Shown here: positions 1 through 8,672 of the stretch, in pieces
Layout: every line of letters starts with the position of its first letter
Position numbering within the stretch: the first letter of the stretch is position 1
Notes under the pieces: model-generated
What the model was told of the DNA's origin: nothing
What the model saw: the letters and a program-made list of their open reading frames with translations, nothing else
Databases searched by the model: none
Position numbers and translations under genes: made by a program
Assembly: GCF_900187185.1 (NCBI RefSeq)
Contig: NZ_LT906465.1
Coordinates: forward strand, 1,116,001-1,180,000
Length of the DNA stretch: 64,000 nucleotides
Reading direction: 5' to 3'
DNA from: Chryseobacterium taklimakanense
Lineage (GTDB): Bacteria > Bacteroidota > Bacteroidia > Flavobacteriales > Weeksellaceae

Positions 1-343
1 GTCTTGGACCCACCAAAGACATATCACCCTTCAGGACATTGATGAATTGCGGGATTTCATCCAAAGAAGATTTCCTGAGGAATCTGCCGAAAGGAATGGT
101 CCGTTTTTCATCGGGCAAAAGATTTCCGGATGCGTCCGTATCACCGGTCATGCTTCGGAACTTTATGATGCTGAAAATCCTTCCGTCTTTTCCCAGTCTT
201 TTCTGGATAAAAAATGGCGGGGCATTAAAAAAACAGGGCACCAACAGGATTAACAACAAAAATACAGGACTTAATACCATAAGTCCTGCCAATGAGATTA
301 AAACATCCAAAATTCTTTTTATCCCGTTTTGATACAATTTCAA
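1..343 (-). CDS. Phosphoglycosyl transferase, truncated at window edge
   Basis: N-terminal part of a bacterial sugar transferase that would attach a sugar-1-phosphate to undecaprenyl phosphate to start a glycan repeat. The visible protein has one hydrophobic membrane segment (ISLAGLMVLSPVFLLLILL), then FIQKRLGKDGR, a KFRSM box, SSLDEIPQ with the Asp-Glu pair of the family, and GDMSLVGPR running off the edge. The start is uncertain: TTG at 343 or 337 gives a natural N-terminus just ahead of the membrane segment, while the first ATG (at 283) would cut into it. It lies 128 bp downstream of a second phosphoglycosyl transferase gene on the same strand. Family assignment is firm; the sugar is unknown. 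Confidence 0.8.
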   Translation of the reverse strand, partial: MKLYQNGIKRILDVLISLAGLMVLSPVFLLLILLVPCFFNAPPFFIQKRLGKDGRIFSIIKFRSMTGDTDASGNLLPDEKRTIPFGRFLRKSSLDEIPQFINVLKGDMSLVGPR

Positions 344-471
344 CCCTGATTTTAAAGAAAATAAAAATATAAAATTTATTTAAGGTCTTCCTGTCCAAAA
401 TTTTCCTGACAGAAAATGGGAATCATGTGAATTTTACTGTCAGTGATTTTGCAAAAAAGTTTTCTAAAAAT

Positions 472-1023
472 TTATTTCACGATGCGGTCGCCCTGGCCTT
501 TTCCGCCCACTGTGGCAAAAATATATTTAAAATAATCGCTGACTGACAGGTTGCGCAGCATTTCGGCATCCATTTCGGCGAGTTTCTTTGGGGTGGACAT
601 ATCCACTTCGTTGATTTGCGCTAAGCCGGTAATGCCCGGTACGGCGCTGTAAACTCCCCTGCTATTGCGCTCTGCAATCAATTCGGTCTGATTAAAAAGA
701 TTGGGCCTCGGTCCCACCAGACTCATATCGCCTTTCAGTACATTTATCAATTGGGGCAGTTCATCGAGTTTCGATTTTCTAAGGAAGCTGCCAAATTTGG
801 TTACGGCAGAGCTGCTCGACAAATGTGTGGCTACCGATTTTGTGTTCACCTCCATTGTACGGAATTTATAAAGCTTGAACGGCTTTTTACCTTTTCCTAC
901 TCTTTTCTGTACGAAAACGGGCGAACCGGTATCGAAAAGCCCAATGATGTACAAAACCAGCATAACGGGCGAGAGGAAGAGCAGACCAAAAAACGAAAAT
1001 ATAAAATCGAAAAATCGGATCAT
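472..1023 (-). CDS. Monotopic phosphoglycosyl transferase (PglC/WcaJ-C-terminal type)
   Basis: A 183-residue enzyme that transfers a phospho-sugar from a UDP-sugar to undecaprenyl phosphate, the first membrane step of repeat-unit synthesis. It is the small form: one re-entrant hydrophobic helix (residues about 5-30), KFRTM at 53-57, the catalytic Asp-Glu pair at 87-88 within KLDELPQL, and VGPRP at 103-107. It lacks the extra N-terminal membrane helices of WcaJ/WbaP. A WbpV-like reductase lies upstream and a CapD/WbpM dehydratase is in the same locus, which suggests UDP-D-QuiNAc or UDP-D-FucNAc as substrate (inference, by analogy with PglC and WbpL). It is separated from the upstream gene by 195 bp of GGGTTATGG-type repeats. 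Confidence 0.93.
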   Translation of the reverse strand: MIRFFDFIFSFFGLLFLSPVMLVLYIIGLFDTGSPVFVQKRVGKGKKPFKLYKFRTMEVNTKSVATHLSSSSAVTKFGSFLRKSKLDELPQLINVLKGDMSLVGPRPNLFNQTELIAERNSRGVYSAVPGITGLAQINEVDMSTPKKLAEMDAEMLRNLSVSDYFKYIFATVGGKGQGDRIVK

Positions 1024-1110
1024 CTTTGGGTTATGGGGTTATGGGTTAAAAGGTTATAAAGTTATAAGGTGATGCGGTTACGGGGGTTATGGGTGATGGG
1101 GGTATATTCT
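1024..1110. repeat. Low-complexity GGGTTATGG-type repeat
   Basis: Imperfect tandem copies of a GGGTTATGGG/GGTTATAA motif fill the first half of the 195 bp gap between the phosphoglycosyl transferase and the epimerase gene. The remainder, to 1218, is AT-rich and shows no gene or clear terminator. The array begins immediately at the ATG of the downstream gene, so it forms that gene's 5' leader. Confidence 0.7.
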
Positions 1111-1218
1111 TTTCATAATTTCTTCCGAAGAAGCACTGTTGTCACCCAATATTTAATAGTCTAAGGTTATTTTTATGGTTTAAAGTTCAAGTTCAAAGCA
1201 TTTTTAAGGACTGAACCC

Positions 1219-2127
1219 TTAATCCCTTTTGCTTTTAAAAGATTTGACGGTTTTTATCAGACCTTCTTCTGCAGACAAAGGTAAGTTTTCTATTTTTAAC
1301 GCGGTTTTAATTTTTTGGTTGGAAACCGTTAAATCGCTGGTCATTTTCTTTAATCTTTTGGAGTTTAACGGAATTGGAACAAAATCTCCTACTCTTGCTA
1401 AACCTTTCACTAAAAACTTTGGAAGGCTGAGGCTGATGGTGTTTTTGTTTTCGACTTTCCTGATCACCGCAATAATCTCTTTAGTGGAAACTGCTTCATC
1501 GTCGGCAATATGGTAAATTCCACTTTGCAAATTCTCATGCTTTTCTATAATCTGTCTGATGAAGAATGCAAGATTATCTATCGAAATAAAGGAGCGCTTA
1601 TTATCGAATGCGGACAAAGGATATGGAATACCTTTAGAAATTAGATTATATAATAACCCAAGATTGCCTTGATCCCCCACACCATGCACCATTGGCGGGC
1701 GGAGGATAATCAATTTTTTGTTATCAGGCAGTTTTTGTTGCATTAACCATTCTTCCGCTTCCCGTTTGGTTTTTCCGTAATGAGAAAATGGATGGCATTG
1801 ATTTTCTTCTTTTAAAGGTTTTGAAGATTCAAATTCTTCTTGAGCCGCAATAGAACTGATGTGGATGAGCAATTTTGCATCTGATTTCAGAAATTCGTTA
1901 AATATTTTTTTTGCCAAATCTACATTGGCATCGCGAAACTCCTGCTCTTTAGCAGTTCCATTATGGTCGTGTGCTTTTCCTATGAGATTAATGATAACCC
2001 GCGCATTATAGATTTGATTTTTCCAATCCTTATTCCGTAAAGATACTCCCACAGAATTGGGGATTTTTTGAAGCAGATTTTTTCCGATGAAACCTGAGGA
2101 ACCTAAAATGACATATCTATCAAACAT
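1219..2127 (-). CDS. NAD-dependent epimerase/reductase, WbpV/WbpK-like
   Basis: A 302-residue extended short-chain dehydrogenase with a nucleotide-binding GSSGFIG at 9-15, Ser91-Ser92 and a catalytic Y117-GKT-K121. The stretch NLIGKAHDHNG resembles WbpV/WbpK-type 4-keto-sugar reductases more than GalE. In those systems the enzyme reduces UDP-4-keto-6-deoxy-GlcNAc (made by a WbpM-type dehydratase, here at 24949-26877) to UDP-D-QuiNAc or UDP-D-FucNAc, which the adjacent phosphoglycosyl transferase loads on the lipid carrier. A TTG lies just before the chosen ATG at 2127. The start overlaps the upstream glycosyltransferase by 8 bp, which suggests coupled translation. The product stereochemistry cannot be read from sequence. 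Confidence 0.88.
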   Translation of the reverse strand: MFDRYVILGSSGFIGKNLLQKIPNSVGVSLRNKDWKNQIYNARVIINLIGKAHDHNGTAKEQEFRDANVDLAKKIFNEFLKSDAKLLIHISSIAAQEEFESSKPLKEENQCHPFSHYGKTKREAEEWLMQQKLPDNKKLIILRPPMVHGVGDQGNLGLLYNLISKGIPYPLSAFDNKRSFISIDNLAFFIRQIIEKHENLQSGIYHIADDEAVSTKEIIAVIRKVENKNTISLSLPKFLVKGLARVGDFVPIPLNSKRLKKMTSDLTVSNQKIKTALKIENLPLSAEEGLIKTVKSFKSKRD

Positions 2128-3283
2128 CAAAAACTACTTTTTTTATTTTTTCCAATATAATGTCTTCTCTAAAATTGGATTGTGCTAAATTCATATTCTG
2201 GGCAGAGAATTTAACAGATTTAATGGCGTTTAACGTTTTGATCATTTTTTCTTCATCGCTCCAATCAAATGACCACCCTATATTTTGCTTATGATTAAGA
2301 ACATCGATTTCAGAGTTTTTATCCCCTACATAGAAAACGGGTTTACCTAAAGCCAGCAAGTTATAAGTTTTGGATGGTACTCCAATGCCATACATCCCTT
2401 CCGCGAGTGTAATCAGGCCAATATCGAAAGAATTAAGAAATAGATTCTGTTCATGTCTTGGTTTAGCTCCTAAAAAATAAATATTTGGTGATGCAGCCTG
2501 TTTTTTACAAATTTCCAGATTTGCTCCTTCTCCAACAATAAATAATAATAAATCAGGATTAGAAACTTTATTAAAAACAGCAATAAATCTCTCCAAGCCC
2601 TGCACTCTGCCGATATTTCCGGCAAAGCCTATAATAATCTTATTTTTCGTATCAATATTTTTATAATATTCATTCTTATTTATGGACCGAGTCTCCAAAT
2701 CATCATCATACCAATTTGGGATAACCTTTATCTTATTTTCATTTACTCCTTTTTCTGCAATGAGTTGCTTCATATCAGATCCCAAAACAATTAATTGGTC
2801 AGCCTGCCGATAAGCCCAATTATAGGCTTTAAGTAAGATTTGGTAAGTAAAGCTATTTTCATTGCTTATTGCTGCGGGAACAGTGTTTTCTGGAAATACG
2901 TCATGCACCAGCAGCGTATAATCAAATTTTTTTACTTTCTTTATAACCGCAATAATTAAGATTAGCAAAAATGGATTGGTTACAGCCAATAACTTCTCAT
3001 TCTTTTTAATATTAGAAAAAATAGATAATGAAAGAAGAAGACTATTTACAAAAGATCCCAAAGCTCTCAGTAATGTATTATTCTTATTAAACTGAACAGA
3101 AGTTTGATTAACTATATTAATTCCACTTAAATTTTCACTGCCTTCATAAACATTTGAATCATATTTCACATCCGATGTAATGACTACCACGTCTTCTTCC
3201 ATTGCCATTTTTTTTGCAATTTCAGTCATTATATAGGCAGTAGACGTCTTATTTGGATAAAATAATTCTGAAACAATTAACAT
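2120..3283 (-). CDS. GT4 glycosyltransferase, WbuB-like
   Basis: A 387-residue GT-B glycosyltransferase. The N-terminal half begins with the acceptor-side motif SELFYPNKTSTAYI, as in WbuB. The C-terminal half carries AGNIGRVQGLE (221-231) and the donor-site segment VPSKTYNLLALGKPV (302-316). WbuB-type enzymes sit beside fnlABC in E. coli O26-like loci and transfer L-FucNAc. The fnlC-type epimerase is 6 bp upstream here, so transfer of L-FucNAc or its amidino derivative to the lipid-linked first sugar is a reasonable inference. Cytoplasmic, membrane-associated. Confidence 0.88.
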   Translation of the reverse strand: MLIVSELFYPNKTSTAYIMTEIAKKMAMEEDVVVITSDVKYDSNVYEGSENLSGINIVNQTSVQFNKNNTLLRALGSFVNSLLLSLSIFSNIKKNEKLLAVTNPFLLILIIAVIKKVKKFDYTLLVHDVFPENTVPAAISNENSFTYQILLKAYNWAYRQADQLIVLGSDMKQLIAEKGVNENKIKVIPNWYDDDLETRSINKNEYYKNIDTKNKIIIGFAGNIGRVQGLERFIAVFNKVSNPDLLLFIVGEGANLEICKKQAASPNIYFLGAKPRHEQNLFLNSFDIGLITLAEGMYGIGVPSKTYNLLALGKPVFYVGDKNSEIDVLNHKQNIGWSFDWSDEEKMIKTLNAIKSVKFSAQNMNLAQSNFREDIILEKIKKVVFDV

Positions 3284-3289
3284 GCAATC

Positions 3290-4429
3290 TTAAATTTCTT
3301 CGGACCACACCACCCGTTTTACATAGTCTGTATAAGAAATAATAATCCTTACCACTTTTTCCGAAACATTGGGCATCGAGTAATCTGCTACAGGACGGAA
3401 GTTTCTTTTTTCACCCACTTCCTGACGCAGCACCTGGCTTAAGCCCTGCATAATCCTTTCCGGGGAAAGGCCCACCATCATTACGCTGGCTTCTTCCATA
3501 GCCTCGGGCCTTTCGTGCGCCTGGCGTATATTCAAAGCTCTAAAATTCAGAATGGATGACTCCTCGGAAATCGTTCCCGAATCGGACAGTACTGCATAGG
3601 CTCTTTTCTGAAGGGCGTTATAGTCGTGAAAACCGAGCGGTTTCAGAAACTGAATTTCCGGGCGCATATCGATTTGCATTTTATCGATCATGTTTCTTGT
3701 TCTCGGGTGCGTGGAAACAATAATTGGATACCTGTATTTTTCAGCAATTGCATTGAGCGAAGCCATCAGGTTTCTAAAATTCTTTTCAGAGTTGATGTTT
3801 TCTTCACGATGTGAAGACACCACAAAAAATTTGCCTTCTTCCAGATTTAATTTTTCAAGCACTTCCGATTTTTCAATCTGAGGAAGGTAATGGTTTAGCA
3901 CTTCGAACATCGGAGAGCCTGTTTTGATAACTCTGTCTGCCGGTAAACCTTCTCTTAAGAGATATTCGCGGGCAATGTCGGAATACGTCAGGTTGATGTC
4001 TGCCGTATGGTCCACAATTTTACGGTTGGTTTCTTCCGGTACTCTTTGGTCAAAACAGCGGTTCCCTGCTTCCATGTGGAAAATAGGGATGTGACGCTTT
4101 TTTGCCGGGATTGCACACAGACACGAATTGGTATCTCCCAAAACGAGAAACGCATCCGGTTTGAGTTCCTCCAGCAACGGATCAATTTTAATCAGAATAT
4201 TTCCAACGGTTTCAGTCGCTGTTTTCCCGGCGGCTTCCAGAAAATAGTCCGGCTTGCGAAGCCCGAGGTCTTCAAAAAATATCTGGTTCAGTTCATAATC
4301 GTAATTCTGTCCGGTATGGACGATGGTATGTTCAACCGCCTCAGAAGCATCTAACGCGGATAATACTCTTGACAATCTGATAATTTCAGGACGGGTTCCT
4401 ACCACCGTCATTACTTTCAATTTTTTCAT
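3290..4429 (-). CDS. fnlC: UDP-sugar 2-epimerase, FnlC/CapG/WbjD type
   Basis: A 379-residue non-hydrolysing 2-epimerase of the WecB superfamily. VGTRPEIIRL (10-19), HTGQNYDYEL, GDTNS, HMEAGNRC and VPEETNRKIVDH are all present. The beginning matches the CapG/WbjD/FnlC branch, which inverts C-2 of UDP-2-acetamido-2,6-dideoxy-L-talose to give UDP-L-FucNAc, the last step after FnlA and FnlB. It is separated from those two genes by the polymerase/ligase-like gene, whose stop codon it overlaps by 4 bp. It is the only 2-epimerase visible in the locus, so it could also have to serve the diacetamido uronic acid pathway if the final sugar is the manno form. Confidence 0.93.
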   Translation of the reverse strand: MKKLKVMTVVGTRPEIIRLSRVLSALDASEAVEHTIVHTGQNYDYELNQIFFEDLGLRKPDYFLEAAGKTATETVGNILIKIDPLLEELKPDAFLVLGDTNSCLCAIPAKKRHIPIFHMEAGNRCFDQRVPEETNRKIVDHTADINLTYSDIAREYLLREGLPADRVIKTGSPMFEVLNHYLPQIEKSEVLEKLNLEEGKFFVVSSHREENINSEKNFRNLMASLNAIAEKYRYPIIVSTHPRTRNMIDKMQIDMRPEIQFLKPLGFHDYNALQKRAYAVLSDSGTISEESSILNFRALNIRQAHERPEAMEEASVMMVGLSPERIMQGLSQVLRQEVGEKRNFRPVADYSMPNVSEKVVRIIISYTDYVKRVVWSEEI

Positions 4430-5613
4430 TTTTTATTATTTAAACTCAGTCCGATGACCACAGCACTTAAATGAATGAATTCAGGGGTTCCTATCAGGGA
4501 ATATGAAGTCATCACCAACGTCAAATACTGCAAGAACAGCAAAAAAAATACAGTATGATAATTATTTCCTCCGTTTTTGAAAAAATACTGACCTGTATCA
4601 AACAACGGGATAAATTTAGCAAAATAAAAAATAAAACCAATGATGCCGGACGACATCAGCAACTCCAAAAACAGATTGTGAGGATACATACCGTCTTCAT
4701 ACAGCACCCGACCTCCTAATAACGGATGTTCCGTGAATATTGAAACTGCCCTTTGGAAAAGAGGCGTGCGAAGCGAATTGTCGCCTTCAAAAAGCCACCT
4801 GTACACCCGTTCTGCAAAGATAAGCGTATTGCTTCCGGTTTTAACAGAAATATAAATTGCAGCAATCACCAACACTAAAAGCAAAACAAAAATCAAAATA
4901 TATTTTATTTTCCGCTTTATCACGAGAAGGACCAATGTGCATACTACCATGGCTAGAAATGGACTTCTCGCAAAACCTTCCACGATAATATAGCAGCCGA
5001 GCAAGATTCCGCAGATCCAAAGCCAACGCCACTGATTATCTTTTTTGAACAGAAGAAAAAAAAAGGAGATCAGTACCAGTGAAGTTCCCAAGTGGCCATA
5101 TGAAATATAATAAATAGAAAAAATATGGGGCATGCGTCCGTTTTCCATATTTGCCAGACCATACACGGCATTGAGCAGAAGCATGAAAAACAAAATCCGG
5201 AAACACCATAGTGCAGCCGTTTTAAGATTTACTTTAGCATAATCCATCATCACCAAAGCCACCGAAGGAAGAAATGCAATAAGCAAAATCCGAATATACG
5301 TTTCATTAACCTGACTTAAAACCTTCGGTTCATAGCTGTCATTATTAAAAGAATACCAACATTTGAAGAAATAGAGCGCCCAAAAAATAATTATGCTGGT
5401 TACCGGTAACGCTGCACTCTTTAATCGAGGAAATCCTTTAATGATAAAATATACTGAAAATAATGCAACCGCTACACGATAAGGCACCGCAAAAATTCTC
5501 GTGTTCTCAATTCCGAGCGGAATGGCGAAGCTGCTGAATAAGACATATCCGACAGTTACAAAAATTAAAAAAAATGTCTCGAATGTAAACTGACGCGTAT
5601 TCCCTACTTCCAT
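4426..5613 (-). CDS. O-antigen ligase/polymerase family membrane protein (Wzy_C type)
   Basis: A 395-residue integral membrane protein with about ten hydrophobic segments and a long periplasmic loop carrying RTPLFQRAV, HPLLGGR and PHNLFLELL, the signature of the WaaL/Wzy_C family. Such proteins either polymerise undecaprenyl-linked repeat units or ligate the finished chain to lipid A core or another acceptor. It lies inside the fnl module, with its stop overlapping fnlC by 4 bp and its start abutting the fnlB stop. Because a different polymerase-like protein is encoded at 13864-15141, this one may be the ligase; sequence alone does not decide. Confidence 0.85.
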   Translation of the reverse strand: MEVGNTRQFTFETFFLIFVTVGYVLFSSFAIPLGIENTRIFAVPYRVAVALFSVYFIIKGFPRLKSAALPVTSIIIFWALYFFKCWYSFNNDSYEPKVLSQVNETYIRILLIAFLPSVALVMMDYAKVNLKTAALWCFRILFFMLLLNAVYGLANMENGRMPHIFSIYYISYGHLGTSLVLISFFFLLFKKDNQWRWLWICGILLGCYIIVEGFARSPFLAMVVCTLVLLVIKRKIKYILIFVLLLVLVIAAIYISVKTGSNTLIFAERVYRWLFEGDNSLRTPLFQRAVSIFTEHPLLGGRVLYEDGMYPHNLFLELLMSSGIIGFIFYFAKFIPLFDTGQYFFKNGGNNYHTVFFLLFLQYLTLVMTSYSLIGTPEFIHLSAVVIGLSLNNKK

Positions 5614-6735
5614 TTACACCGTTTCAAAATAAGTATCTGCATCCTGCGGATTATATGGCTCGTTGATCCAGAAAATGGTATAAAGATCCTCTTCGCCAAT
5701 ATTTTTAATGTTGTGGGTGTACCACACCGGCATATCCACGTAGGACGGTTCGTTTCCGTCCAAATAAAAATCCAGAACTTCGTCCGTCCCGATTTTTCTA
5801 AGCTGAATAAGTGCTTTTCCTTTGATCACGGCGAACCGCTCAATTTTTCTGGTGTGAAAATGGTTTCCTCGGGTAATGCCGGGAACTGTGGTGGAAAATG
5901 AGCACTGTCCGCCGATTCCAAGCCGAATGACTTCTACAAAAGCACCGCGCGGATCTTTATGCTGGGTGAATTTAACGGGATAATGTTGCTTAATATCGAA
6001 ATAAGACCTGAACGTGTTGAACAGCTGATAATCAAAAGCGGTTTCCAAAACCGGAATTTCGCCGTTTTCGAAATAAAGATTTTTATAATTTTCAAGCTTT
6101 TCCAAAACTTCGGAAACCTTTGCCGAAGTTCGGAAAGGCACCACAAACTCCTGTTCTGTTTTGCCCTGCCGAATTTTCGTCATGATTTCTTCCACCAGAT
6201 CACCTACATAAATCAACTTCACCTCACCGTCCATATCGATTACGGGTTGTTCGCCATGCGTAAGTTTATGGCAGAAGGTGGCGATAAAGGAGTTGTATCC
6301 TGGCTTCCCAAACGGCCCGAAAACATTTGAAATAATCAAACCTGTAAAAATTCCGCCATTTTTTGCTGCTGCTCTTCCTAAAATTTCCCGGCCTTCCTTC
6401 TTGGATTTTCCGTATAAATTGTCACGTTCTTCCTGAGAAGACGATGAGAAAAGCACATGCGCTTTGGAACCGGTTCTTTCTACGGAATCAGCCAGTTTTT
6501 GGGCAAGATTTACATTGGTTTCGTAGATGAATTCCTGGCTTTCGTGGCGGTTCATCGCGGCCAAATGCACGATCACATCACACTGTTTTACGAAATCATC
6601 CAGTTTTTCGGGATTCTCAAAATAATCCCTGTGAAAACCGATTCTCTCATACTGGTCGGGATATAAACCCAAAGTATTGTACAGATGGGAACCCACAAAA
6701 CCTTTCTGCCCGGTAATTCCTATTTTCTTTTTCAT
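5614..6735 (-). CDS. fnlB: Bifunctional reductase/cupin, FnlB/CapF/WbjC
   Basis: A 373-residue two-domain enzyme of UDP-L-FucNAc synthesis. Residues 1-245 are an SDR domain starting TGQKGFVGSHL, with HLAAMNRHE. Residues about 250-373 are a cupin domain with the metal-binding GNHFHTRKIERFAVIKG and WYTHNIKN. In CapF of Staphylococcus aureus the cupin epimerises C-3 of the 4-keto intermediate and the SDR domain reduces C-4 to the L-talose compound. Both domains look intact. It lies between fnlA (114 bp upstream) and the ligase-like gene (adjacent downstream). Confidence 0.95.
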   Translation of the reverse strand: MKKKIGITGQKGFVGSHLYNTLGLYPDQYERIGFHRDYFENPEKLDDFVKQCDVIVHLAAMNRHESQEFIYETNVNLAQKLADSVERTGSKAHVLFSSSSQEERDNLYGKSKKEGREILGRAAAKNGGIFTGLIISNVFGPFGKPGYNSFIATFCHKLTHGEQPVIDMDGEVKLIYVGDLVEEIMTKIRQGKTEQEFVVPFRTSAKVSEVLEKLENYKNLYFENGEIPVLETAFDYQLFNTFRSYFDIKQHYPVKFTQHKDPRGAFVEVIRLGIGGQCSFSTTVPGITRGNHFHTRKIERFAVIKGKALIQLRKIGTDEVLDFYLDGNEPSYVDMPVWYTHNIKNIGEEDLYTIFWINEPYNPQDADTYFETV

Positions 6736-6849
6736 TACGAACTGGTAGAGATTTTTTACTAATTACACGAATTTTTTCGAATTGCACCAATTGGGGCTTG
6801 GACTACGCTCAGCCTGACACTAATTTTTCACTGGATTCCTGTAAATAAT
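6736..6849. repeat. Spacer with REP-like fragment between fnlA and fnlB
   Basis: A 114 bp non-coding gap in an otherwise tightly packed operon. Around 6751-6792 it has an imperfect inverted stretch, ATTACACGAATTTTTTCGAATTG. At 6797-6816 it has CTTGGACTACGCTCAGCCTG, a sequence type that recurs as a short dispersed repeat in many bacterial genomes. No promoter of the TAnnTTTG form was seen in it. Confidence 0.45.
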
Positions 6850-7884
6850 TCAGTCCGGGTACTGCATGATGTCTTCACCGAGAACTTCTTTGCGTATTAA
6901 AGGAAGTTTCAGCAAAAGTTTTTTCATGCCTTCAACGTCCTGCTGTGCAGTATTGTGAGAGTGGTAATCCTCAATGGCAGAAATATCGCGGTCGCCCTCG
7001 GAGAAATACTGCGCATAGTTCAAATCCCGGTTGTCCGCAGGAATTCTATAAAAATTCCCCATATCTTCAGCCTTTTCCATTTCTTCGCGGGTACAAAGCG
7101 TTTCATACAGTTTTTCGCCGTGCCGTGTCCCGATGATCTTGATTTCGTTATCTGCATTGAAGAGTTCCCTTAATGCCTGAGCCAAATCACCAATCGTTCC
7201 GGCAGGTGCCTTGTTCACGAAAAGGTCGCCCGGATTTCCATGCTCGAAAGCAAACAAAACCAAGTCTACCGCTTCTTCGAGAGACATCAAAAAACGTGTC
7301 ATTTTAGGATCTGTGATTGTGAGCGATTCCTGATTTTTAATCTGTTTCACAAAAAGCGGTATAACCGAACCACGCGAGGCCATTACATTCCCGTATCTTG
7401 TGAGGCAAACAGTGGTTTCTCCTGCATTTCTGGAAGCGGCCACCGCTACTTTTTCCATCATCGCCTTAGAGATTCCCATGGCATTAATCGGATATGCAGC
7501 CTTGTCGGTACTGAGGCAGATTACTTTAGCCACATTATTTTTCACCGCGGCCTCAATCACATTTTGGGTACCGATCACATTCGTCTGCACCGCCTGCATC
7601 GGGAAAAATTCACATGAAGGAACCTGTTTCAGGGCCGCGGCGTGAAAAATATAATCAACACCGCGCGTTGCGGGTTCAATACTGGAATATTCGCGTACAT
7701 CGCCGATATAGAACTTCAGTTTGTCGTTTTTAAACTGATTCCGCATATCGTCCTGCTTTTTCTCATCGCGCGAAAAAATGCGGATTTCCCTGAAGTGATC
7801 AGAATTAATAAATTTTCTTAAAACTGCTGTACCAAAAGAACCGGTACCGCCGGTAATGAGGAGGGTTTTGTTTTTGATTTCCAT
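6850..7884 (-). CDS. fnlA: UDP-GlcNAc 4,6-dehydratase/5-epimerase, FnlA/CapE/WbjB
   Basis: A 344-residue cytoplasmic SDR enzyme that opens UDP-L-FucNAc synthesis by converting UDP-GlcNAc to a 4-keto-6-deoxy sugar with inversion at C-5. It has TGGTGSFG (11-18), HAAALKQVP, STDKA (125-129) and NAMGISK, so the usual Tyr of YxxxK is Met136 with Lys140, the altered triad known from WbpM-type dehydratases. RHGEKLYETL near residue 255 supports the CapE branch. fnlB follows; the HisF-like gene is 8 bp upstream. Confidence 0.95.
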   Translation of the reverse strand: MEIKNKTLLITGGTGSFGTAVLRKFINSDHFREIRIFSRDEKKQDDMRNQFKNDKLKFYIGDVREYSSIEPATRGVDYIFHAAALKQVPSCEFFPMQAVQTNVIGTQNVIEAAVKNNVAKVICLSTDKAAYPINAMGISKAMMEKVAVAASRNAGETTVCLTRYGNVMASRGSVIPLFVKQIKNQESLTITDPKMTRFLMSLEEAVDLVLFAFEHGNPGDLFVNKAPAGTIGDLAQALRELFNADNEIKIIGTRHGEKLYETLCTREEMEKAEDMGNFYRIPADNRDLNYAQYFSEGDRDISAIEDYHSHNTAQQDVEGMKKLLLKLPLIRKEVLGEDIMQYPD

Positions 7885-7892
7885 TATCTGTT

Positions 7893-8672
7893 TTACTGTT
7901 TAGGAAAGAATTTTTTATTAAGCTCATCTTTTTCTCTTAAAGCAGGATAATTGATGAGTACAGCCTTCAGTTTTCCTTTAAATACGAAGAGACTTCCTGC
8001 CGCAGCACCGATAATCCCAAACTTTTTGATGAGTTCCCCGATATCATCCATAGTTCCCGCTCCTCCGGAGGCTGTAAGCGGAAGTGTTGTTGCTTTACGG
8101 GCCTTTTCCATCAGGGTAAGGTCATAACCTTTCATTACACCGTCGTTGTCGATATTGTTGATTACGATTTCCCCGGCACCAAGTTTCTGAAATTCTTCAA
8201 TAAGGTCGAAAGGATTTTTTCCTGTTCCTTTAGTTCCGTTGTGTGTGTAGACTTCATATCCGCCAAAAAGTTTTTTCTTCACATCCAAAACAATCACGAC
8301 ACTCTGGCTGCCTACTTTTTCGGCAAGTTCGGTTACGATAGACGGATTTTTGAGTGCGCCGTGGCTAATAGCTATTTTCTCAACTCCGAGCGCAAAAATT
8401 CTCTGCGCCTGTTCTGAAGTAGTAATTCCGCCACCGTAACAGAGAGGCATTCTGCATTCCTGAGCCCAGTGTTCGATCATTTCAAAATCTGGACCCCTGC
8501 CTTGCATGGTAGCATCGATATCAAGAATCATCAGTTCGTCCGCCTCTTTTTCATTAAAGATCCGCACGGCATTCATAGGATCTCCCAAATAACGTGCATC
8601 TTTAAATTTTGTGGTTTTTACCAAACCTTTGTCCCGCACCAAAAGACAGGGTATAATTCTTGGCCTTAGCAT
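7893..8672 (-). CDS. hisF: HisF-like subunit of sugar amidination system (WbuZ/WbpH type)
   Basis: A 259-residue TIM-barrel homologue of the cyclase subunit of imidazole glycerol phosphate synthase. The second catalytic Asp of HisF is present (Asp130 in VIVLDVK), but the first, normally Asp11 in CLDV, is Leu11 (PCLLVRDKG). That argues against a role in histidine synthesis. With the HisH-like gene upstream (7 bp overlap) and the sugar amidotransferase beyond it, it probably forms the channel that passes glutamine-derived ammonia to the amidotransferase, as proposed for the HisH2/HisF2/WbpG set of P. aeruginosa. Confidence 0.9.
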   Translation of the reverse strand: MLRPRIIPCLLVRDKGLVKTTKFKDARYLGDPMNAVRIFNEKEADELMILDIDATMQGRGPDFEMIEHWAQECRMPLCYGGGITTSEQAQRIFALGVEKIAISHGALKNPSIVTELAEKVGSQSVVIVLDVKKKLFGGYEVYTHNGTKGTGKNPFDLIEEFQKLGAGEIVINNIDNDGVMKGYDLTLMEKARKATTLPLTASGGAGTMDDIGELIKKFGIIGAAAGSLFVFKGKLKAVLINYPALREKDELNKKFFPKQ

